Positions 57,701 through 64,000 of a stretch of DNA of 64,000 nt are shown here, piece by piece. The stretch's first letter is position 1, and every line of letters starts with the position of its first letter. The notes under the pieces were generated by a model. That model was not told where the DNA came from, did no database searches, and saw only the letters and a program-made list of their open reading frames with translations. The stretch comes from Emydura subglobosa (lineage: Eukaryota; Chordata; Testudines; Chelidae), in NCBI GenBank assembly GCA_007922225.1, contig ML680086.1, positions 11,508,540-11,572,539 of the forward strand. The letters run 5' to 3'. The position numbers and the translations under genes are program-made.

Positions 57701-58770
57701 TCAATGTAGGTGAGAGAAGAATGGGGTCTATTGTTCAACACTAAATAATGGCTTAAACGAACATAGTTCATTTGTTAATTGTTCATGAGCTATTCACCAT
57801 GGCTATTTCCAGTCTTCCCTCGTATGAATGAAAGTTTGTTTGTAAAATCTTCTTTTGCAGTATTTGCCCAGCTTTAGTGCTAGCCACACATTCCTTTTAG
57901 CCTGCCAATAGGATAACAGCTGATCATTTTGATAAGGATTGTTATTCCTCTAAGTAGACCCCTCACCATTTGAGAGCTAAGAATGGGAGCTTCCTTTTGC
58001 ACTGAACCACCTCCATCTTTACCAGACTGTTTGGGGTCCTATAATCCTGACAGCAACTAGGTTTATAGGCCCCCTGCCCCCGACATCAGTGGGGCTCTGT
58101 GAGGTACCCATGGGTTGCAGCTTGCAGGATCAGAGAATGGTGCTCTGTGCTTGGGAGGATAAATGGGCACCAAAAAGCTCCAGATGTCTGGGATTGTTTG
58201 ATATATGCTGCACCTGTTTAGCCCATCTCTGCAATGTTACTGAACCTACCATTTTAACACACTTTTTTAAATGTCCCATACCCACTTTTCAGTCTGGAAG
58301 AGAAATTCTTGCCTTCCCTCACCCCAGTTCCCTCTTCTCATCAATGTAACCTTGTTTATCTATGTTTTCTTGTGCCAGTAAAGTGACAGAGGCAAATTTC
58401 CATCCTGTTTTATTTACTATTTCATAAGATGTTTTGGGTTTTTTTCACCCTCCCTCTCAGGCTTTACTAAATGAAGCAGAGAAACTGCACTAACCTGCTG
58501 GGGACGAGTCTGAAGAGAACAAGAGAGCTGCTCCCCCGTCTTGATAGCAAAGGCATTTGCTACTCAAACTCAGCATTGTGATATACAGCAAATGACTGCC
58601 AAAAGAGAAACTCTGAAGGCAGTAGGTAAACGTGTGGCTTGGATTAATAGAAACATTATCCCTGAATTAAGGGTTCCTAACTTCTGTGAACTAAGGATTT
58701 GCTACAACTCTTTATATAGGGAGTGGATATATAATAATTACTATTGTACACATACAGTAATTATTCCTTG
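57701..58770. other. Unassigned stretch
   Basis: Nothing recognised. Confidence 0.4.
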
Positions 58771-58903
58771 AAGTGTTTTTGTAGCTGTGTTGATCCTAGG
58801 ATATTAGAGAGACTAGGTGGGTGAGGTAATATCTTTTATTGACCAACTTCCATTAGTGAAAGAGAGAAGCTTTTGAGCTTACACAGAGCTCTTCTTCAGC
58901 TAT

Positions 58904-59257
58904 GGAGCCATGTCTACACTACAAAATTAAGTCAACCTAAATTGCATTGGCATACAGCCGCTGCAGTTATGAAATCGCTTGTGAGTGTCTACGCTTTGCT
59001 TCTTGTGGAGGCAGTGCGCATCCTTACCAGAAGCGCTTGTATCGATTACACTGTCAGTGTGGGATATTCCCCTGAAAGCCAGTAACAGTCGACATAAACA
59101 ATGGGGAATCTACACTGATGGTGCATCGACCTAACTATATTGACCTACTATATTGATTGAACTATATTGATCTACGCTGCTCATGGAGGTGGAGTTAAGT
59201 CAGCGTAGCAGGGCAATTACATCTTGATCTAACTCTGTAGTGTAAACCAGACCTGGG
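58904..59257. mobile_element. hAT-type MITE nested in PLE
   Basis: The ends are inverted: left 'atgtctacactacaaaatta', right, reverse complemented, 'tggtttacactacagagtta'. The interior has several 'tcgacctaa'-like and 'tatattgatctacg' blocks. It interrupts the PLE phrase that at 38.5 kb reads 'cttcttcaggtccgggaaa'. The exact border and duplication are blurred by mutation. Confidence 0.75.
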
Positions 59258-59420
59258 AAAGGTCCTCAGTCTCACAGCTAGATACAAGGTGGAACAGATT
59301 GTTTAACATAAGGAGTTAACACATATTGTACGAGACAATTCAAGGGGAAGTGGACAGTAAACACTTCTACACTCGTAGGACAAAGGAGGGTTAGTGGGTT
59401 ATAGATTGCTATAATGAGCC

Positions 59421-60158
59421 TGTGACAGGGCACTCCGAGGGACAGGAAGCTAGAGGTTAGCACACCTGACTTCCAGCCCCTAGCTCCTCTGACTGGCTGG
59501 CAGAAGTGCTTGGTTCCTGATCTTGGGCCAGGAATATTCTGATATCTATCCACATCTGTGCCTCAGTCCTGAAAGCAGGGGGTATGATAGGGAGACTCAA
59601 GCCCCCCCTCTCCACTGGGTCCCAGTCCAGGGCTCTGTGGGAATGAGCACGGAAAGGTCCTCCTAGTACAGTGTCTAAGTCTCCAGCCTTGAGTTATTTC
59701 CTATCTATGACCCTTGGGTTTGGAACAAGGTTCCTATAGTCCAAACACTCTGTAGTGGCTCGCCTGCAGTACCTCCCCCTTGTGGTCTTTTTACGGTGTC
59801 CTCAGGTCCCTGTGGGCTGGGGGCGGGAGGTTCCTAGCCCCACAACGTCCTTAAAGTCAACTAATGCAGCTCACTCACTACTGAGTGCTCCCCAGTCTCC
59901 TCAGCAGTGGTTCTCTGTCAGGGACTCAGTGTTCCTCCCATCACGGCTGACAGGCTTGTAGTGAATCTCCCCTCATGCAGAGAGGCAGAGCTAGCTCCTG
60001 CCTCTTTGCCATTAGCCCCAAAGTGAGCCAGGTCCTCTCCTTTTCCTCCCCCTCTGGGCCTGGCATTAGCTGCAGGCAGAGTGGGGCAGGGCTAGCTGGG
60101 CCTCTAGTCTCTCTTTAACCCATGTTTTGCTGGTGTGAGGTTCCTCTGCTCCATCACG
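59421..60158. mobile_element. Gypsy-like solo LTR nested in PLE, perfect 5-bp TSD
   Basis: A 738-bp unit starts TGTGACAGGG and ends CATCACG (probably mutated from CATCACA). It is flanked by GAGCC on both sides (59416-59420 and 60159-60163), and the PLE host sequence is continuous when it is removed. It contains no retrotransposon genes, so it is a solo LTR formed by LTR-LTR recombination or a terminal remnant. The short frames inside are chance. Confidence 0.82.
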
Positions 60159-60275
60159 GAGCCATAAATCCAGTGTTTTTAAGTCCATGATTTCTAGAAT
60201 CTAACAAAGTTATGAACTTGAGTTTCCAGGCTCCCCTTTTGAAGGTGTTGTTCAGGTTTCCTTAGAGGATAAGGA

Positions 60276-60600
60276 CTAAGAGGGCAGATGTGGAGTGATC
60301 GCTTTGTGAAAAGTGTCCGCCCATGGATGACATGTTGGTTTTTGTTTCATCATTTTTCTGTGCGAGTTCATACGAGAGCGTAGTGATGGTCTCATTTCAC
60401 TCACACAGTTGTTATTGGGGTATTTAGTGCACTGGATGAGATACACCTTATGTTGTGATAGGCACATGTAGGACCCATGGATCTTCAAAGGTGTATAAGG
60501 CGGCGGTATTAATCATCATAGCAGTGGAGAGATGTTTGCAGGTTTTGCATCTGATATGGCATGGTCTGGTGCTGCTTTTAGTTGCTGGGTCCGGGTCCTG
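60276..60600 (-). pseudogene. PLE linker and GIY-YIG remnant
   Basis: Minus-strand frames give, in order, CHIRCKTCKHLSTAMMINT (linker with the cysteine cluster), then DPWVLHVPITT, then in another frame HKVYLIQCTKYPNNN and SLRSRMNSHRKMMK, the GIY-YIG core region. The residues after NNN, where the family has Y-V-G-E-T, read CVSEMRP, so the nuclease core is mutated. A frameshift lies near 60450-60490. Beyond 60600 the apparent frame runs into unrelated transposon sequence. Confidence 0.75.
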
Positions 60601-60842
60601 GTCAACTAACTCAGCTTGTGTTATGGGGTTAAAAATAGCAGTGTGGATGTATCTGTTCAGGCAGGAGCTTGGGCTCTGAAACATGGGAAGGGGGTTTCAG
60701 ACCCTGGGTTCTCACCCAAGTGGGAATGTCTACACAGCTATTTTTAGCCCCATAGCACAAGACTGAGTCAGTTTACCCAGGCTCCGAGGCTCACCGCAGG
60801 GTGTATGTGTTTTGTTTTGTTTTGCAATTTAGACATACCCTT
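60601..60842. mobile_element. Palindromic DNA transposon, left end missing
   Basis: 60601-60685 and 60690-60775 are inverted copies of each other: 'gtcaactaactcagcttgtg' pairs with 'cacaagactgagtcagttta', 'ttaaaaatagcagtgtgg' with 'tgtctacacagctattttta', and 'gggctctgaaac' with 'gtttcagaccc'. The right terminus 60776-60842 (ending 'gcaatttagacataccc') has hAT-type end wording, but its left-hand counterpart is absent because the PLE abuts at 60600. No coding capacity. Confidence 0.75.
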
Positions 60843-60975
60843 AAACTATCTGTGCCTCAGTTTTGTTCACGCCTTCTTATATGGGAATAATATATATAGT
60901 CAAGTGGCTACCCCCCCAGAGGTGCTGTGAGCCTTTATTTAATGTTAATAGGCTGCCTTGCAATTTTTCACCAAA
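60843..60975 (+). mobile_element. MIR/CORE-SINE fragment
   Basis: 'ctatctgtgcctcagttttg' is followed by 'tatatgggaataatatat', 'agaggtgctgtgagcc' and 'tttaatgtt', the tail half of MIR. Confidence 0.65.
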
Positions 60976-62110
60976 GATGCCGTAAGTGCAATGTATTAAT
61001 TATTCAAAAGGGACAAGCAGTGGGAAGGGGTTCTCTATCTGTTGGCACTAGATCAACTAGTTAGCAAACATTTTTCACCTCTGAAAATAAAAGGAAAGTT
61101 TCAGACTCCAGTTACCTGCCTCTTCAAAAAGTTTTCTACTTACTTCCTGTGCCCAAGCATCAATTTTCTCCCTCCGGTCCTGTAGGACCCTGTGTTTCTG
61201 AGCATGGCTTGTTAATGATTATTCCCTTTTCTCAGCGTAGTATCACATGGATAAATGTGAAGATATTATATATTGGTTAGCAGACTTACTGGAGTCTCTT
61301 GTACCCAGTGCAGCAGAATTATTCTATTCCAGGCAACTGCTGTTAAAAAAAAAATTCACGCTTAATATTTTCATTGACTTTTATTTCTTAGCCTAAGTGA
61401 ATCAGCTGAAGAATGTGAAATGTCCAAAACAGATGTAAGAATATATTTTAGTTGGATTTCAGGGGATACATGTTGCATGTTAAATACCACTTGGCAATTA
61501 TTTAATGAGGTTTAACAAATATGTAATAGATACATTACTTATGACCTTCATGTGAAACTTCAATGAATATATTTAATCAATTGGCAGTCAATTAATATAC
61601 ATTAGATTTTTCGTGTAGCACAGGGGCTTTATTTTGACTGTCTGTCTCTCAGATTAGGCTTGCACACCTGTTAACCATTTGCTGCCCATATTTTACAGCC
61701 AAATATCTATACAAAGCTTCCTCAGTTGTATCTGTGATGTATGAAGACACATTAATTTGTAAGCACAAGCTCTTACATGAGTATGTATGCCTGTGCTTAC
61801 CCATTATACATACTGTGTTCCATTCAAAGCATCAATGCATGCAATTACTTGTTCTGCACATACAAAGATAGGGGCTTTTGCATATCCAAAACATTGGTGC
61901 CCACAAGTTTTTGTGCTGCAGTGAGGGAAGGCTGCTGAAAACTTGGCCTTTAAGAGCAAACACCTAAATTGTATTTCCTTTCTTTAAATGTCAGGACTTC
62001 CCCTGACTAAAAAGTAACATTAGGTTGGGCTATAGGAGGACATTGTAATTCAGTGTCCCAGGCTCCCATCACTCTCATAAGGGATCTTAAACTATCCAGA
62101 AACTCCTCTG
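60976..62110. other. Unassigned AT-rich stretch
   Basis: No gene or repeat recognised. 61380-61700 is AT-rich and repeat-poor, similar in texture to 26800-27320. Confidence 0.4.
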
Positions 62111-62122
62111 AATTCTCTAAGT

Positions 62123-62735
62123 CATTGGTTTTCAAACTGTGGGGTTCATCCCCCCAGGGGGACACGGGAGGGATGATCAGACTGGTTTAGAATTTTTTGT
62201 TTCTTCAAAATAGTGTTGATCAAATATAAATTCCTCCCACTAGCTGGGTCTCCTGCTCCTACCATTGCAGCTAGATTGAAAGAATGAGGAGGGAGAGACA
62301 AGGAGCCAGGGAATGTGACCGCTCCCTGCACAGGAGGTAGGGGCTGCCCAATTCCAGCTCACTTGCCTCTCCAGGGACTGATGTGCGTGTGCCCCTATGG
62401 GGAGGTAATACCTCCCTGCCTGCACTGGCTCCAGCACATGCATGCTGGGGAATTGGGCCAGGGTCTGAGACTCCTGCAGCCTGTGAGTGATTCTGGGGAG
62501 TCCTGGAGTAGGAGCCCAAAGAGAGGGGCACGGCATGGTGGTCTGTATCCTGCTGTGACTGCCCAACCAGAGCATGTTCTGGGCAGAGAGCAGTGGGGCA
62601 CCCCAGCCAGGTGGGCTCCCAGGCCCCAGGCATTGCAGAAATGCGATTTCTTAGAAACAATGGGGTGCACATGGGACGTAACTCTCTGAAGGAATGTGGG
62701 GGCACAGCAAAAAATGGCTGGGAAGTTCTGTTGTA
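62123..62735. mobile_element. hAT-like non-autonomous element (provisional)
   Basis: The left end CATTGGTTTTCAAACTGTGG is typical of hAT/Charlie-type termini. GC content rises inside it and falls after about 62735. The right end is eroded ('ggctgggaagttctg', 62718-62732). The candidate flanks CTCTAAGT (62115-62122) and TTGTAAGT (62733-62740) agree at five of eight positions. The overlapping GC-driven frames inside (62271-62705 on the minus strand, 62315-62689 on the plus strand) have no recognisable domain. Confidence 0.55.
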
Positions 62736-62740
62736 AGTGT

Positions 62741-64000
62741 TGCTGTATAACTAAAACTTAAGAGGGGGTGATGAATTTATAGGGTGACTGCCCAGCTGCA
62801 CTTACGAACTTAAGTTTAACTACCACTTTTTTGGTGTCCATCTACACTAGGATAATTGTCTAATGCTGAAAATAATTGTCGGCAATAGATTCTTGCTTTG
62901 TTAGAAAATGATGTTGAAAACAAGCTTAACTGGTAGTGCTCATGGGATAAAATCATTTTCCACCCCATTCCAGAAAGTGTTATAGAGACAGCATGGGGTG
63001 TTAAGCTTTCTGTAAATAAGTGAAAATGGCTTTGTCCCTTCTACTGGTGCACAAACAGCTAAACATTTTAACACCTGTTTGGAGGGGGTAGAAAAACAGA
63101 TGCAGAATCGTTGGGTGCCGACCAATTTTCAGTACAATGGCTTGTTTTCCTGGATAGGTCTTTTGTTATGCCTCCACTCCAGCTGATATATAACCTCATG
63201 ATCTAGTTTCCAAACTCTGTCCTCTGTTCCTCATCTGATTCCCCTTGTGACTTCGCAGGCCTCAGAACATCACAACATGTTGCACAGAGAATGATGTGCA
63301 ATTTTTTGAAAAGGACAGATGATTATGTGAAGATAGAAACTGTGGTGGGAGAAGTGAGAAAACAACCCAGATCTAAACACACAGCTGAACTGGCTTAAAA
63401 ATGTATAAAATGGCAATTTCAGCTGAATCCACCATCACTCACTCAGAAAGTGCTTCAATTCATTTTGGAGGAAGAGCTGGGGTAGAGGTTTTTCTGCAGT
63501 ATTTTAACACTTGTCCATGTGTCTCTGCATATCTATTAACACAGAACACTTGCAAAAAAACCAAGATAATTGGATTTGTCCAGTTTTAAGTGATGCACTT
63601 ATTTCTAGGATTGTTTTTGTTGCAAATTCTGTGATTCTTGCTGATTTCACATGTCCTCCCTTTAAAGAAAGCAGCAGCTCCAAATCTCACAGTCCCAGGC
63701 AAAGCTTGATGTTGAGATCCAAAGGGCTAATAGGCAAGAAGTTACATCTTGTTCTTGTCTTCTGCAGGAAGGACACCCCAGCAGATTAAAGTAACTGGAT
63801 TTTGATCAGCATTTCCCATTTGCACTGGGCTCTTTGTAAATTGAAATGTAAAAGGTCAAAGCTCCGAAAGCATTTTTCATTTCTCAAGAGGTCCGTTCAC
63901 TACTATAATTCAACACCCATGCCAAAAATGATAAGATTTTGGAATCTCTCCATGATATGTATTGATGTCACAGGTCAAATATAAAGGCTTCCATGTAATT
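62741..64000. other. Unassigned non-coding stretch
   Basis: No exon or repeat recognised to the window end. Confidence 0.45.

Larger units (their letters stand above)
58776..60600 (-). mobile_element. Penelope-like element (family 2), antisense, with nested insertions
   Basis: The same family as 38405-39745. Pieces of PLE: 58776-58903 (3' tail), 59258-59420, and 60159-60600 (end of tail, endonuclease and linker). Between them sit a hAT-type element (about 58904-59257) and a solo LTR (59421-60158). Removing the LTR and one GAGCC rejoins 'ataatgagcc' to 'ataaatccagtg', which reads continuously as PLE. The PLE's upstream end stops abruptly at about 60600 against a palindromic transposon. The hammerhead-like slot is AAAA instead of GAAA (plus strand 58871-58874). 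Confidence 0.85.

Noticed and set aside
62240..62705. Several overlapping frames of 90-144 codons on both strands
   Set aside because: GC-rich interior of a hAT-like element produces long frames in many phases at once; none shows a domain.
1..64000. CRISPR arrays, operons, prophage or bacterial defence systems
   Set aside because: The sequence is vertebrate nuclear DNA; no regularly spaced repeats or prokaryotic gene organisation are present.

Overview
The window is vertebrate nuclear DNA from a sauropsid, most likely a turtle. The evidence is its repeats: CR1 LINE 3' ends with the ATTCTATG-type terminus, Penelope-like elements (PLEs) with a GIY-YIG endonuclease, many short non-autonomous hAT-type DNA transposons whose ends resemble GTCTACACTGCAA, MIR/CORE-SINE fragments, and Gypsy- or ERV-like solo LTRs. 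This combination matches my memory of chelonian repeat families. No database was searched, and a crocodilian is not formally excluded.

I see no host protein-coding exon, rRNA, intact tRNA or CRISPR array. The open frames are either remnants of transposon proteins (CR1 reverse transcriptase, PLE linker and endonuclease) or chance frames. The window is therefore intergenic DNA or part of a very large intron.

Layout. 1-9 kb: an antisense CR1, a poly-C tract, an LTR fragment, a 1-kb unclassified repeat on the minus strand, a hAT-type element, a degraded CR1, a hAT element with a perfect 8-bp target-site duplication (6702-7342), and another CR1. 12-17 kb: the second, inverted copy of the 1-kb repeat, then a PLE remnant on the minus strand with a hammerhead-ribozyme-like 3' region. 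19-24 kb: a hAT-type element, a 1117-bp solo LTR flanked by GGAAG, a second hAT-type element and small PLE pieces. 25.7-28.5 kb: the best preserved CR1 (+), an AT-rich candidate conserved non-coding stretch, and an older CR1. 30-35 kb: an LTR-like GC-rich block, a (GT)23 microsatellite and MIRs. 38.4-39.7 kb: a second PLE family. 41.8-47 kb: a near-perfect palindrome, a hAT-type element, MIR and LINE tails, and an unexplained 80-bp direct repeat. 48.4-51.4 kb: a solo LTR, a CR1 split by a GC-rich hAT insertion, and a block with a 112-bp internal duplication. 56.8-57.7 kb: an old CR1. 58.8-60.8 kb: a PLE carrying a hAT-type element and a solo LTR, abutting a large palindromic transposon. 62.1-62.7 kb: a hAT-like element. 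The rest is AT-rich single-copy-looking sequence.

The genes do not form a system. The most interesting signals are hammerhead-like RNAs in two PLE families, a 17-bp duplication that breaks a PLE frame, well-resolved nested insertions with target-site duplications, and two repeat pairs I cannot classify (about 1 kb inverted; 80 bp direct).
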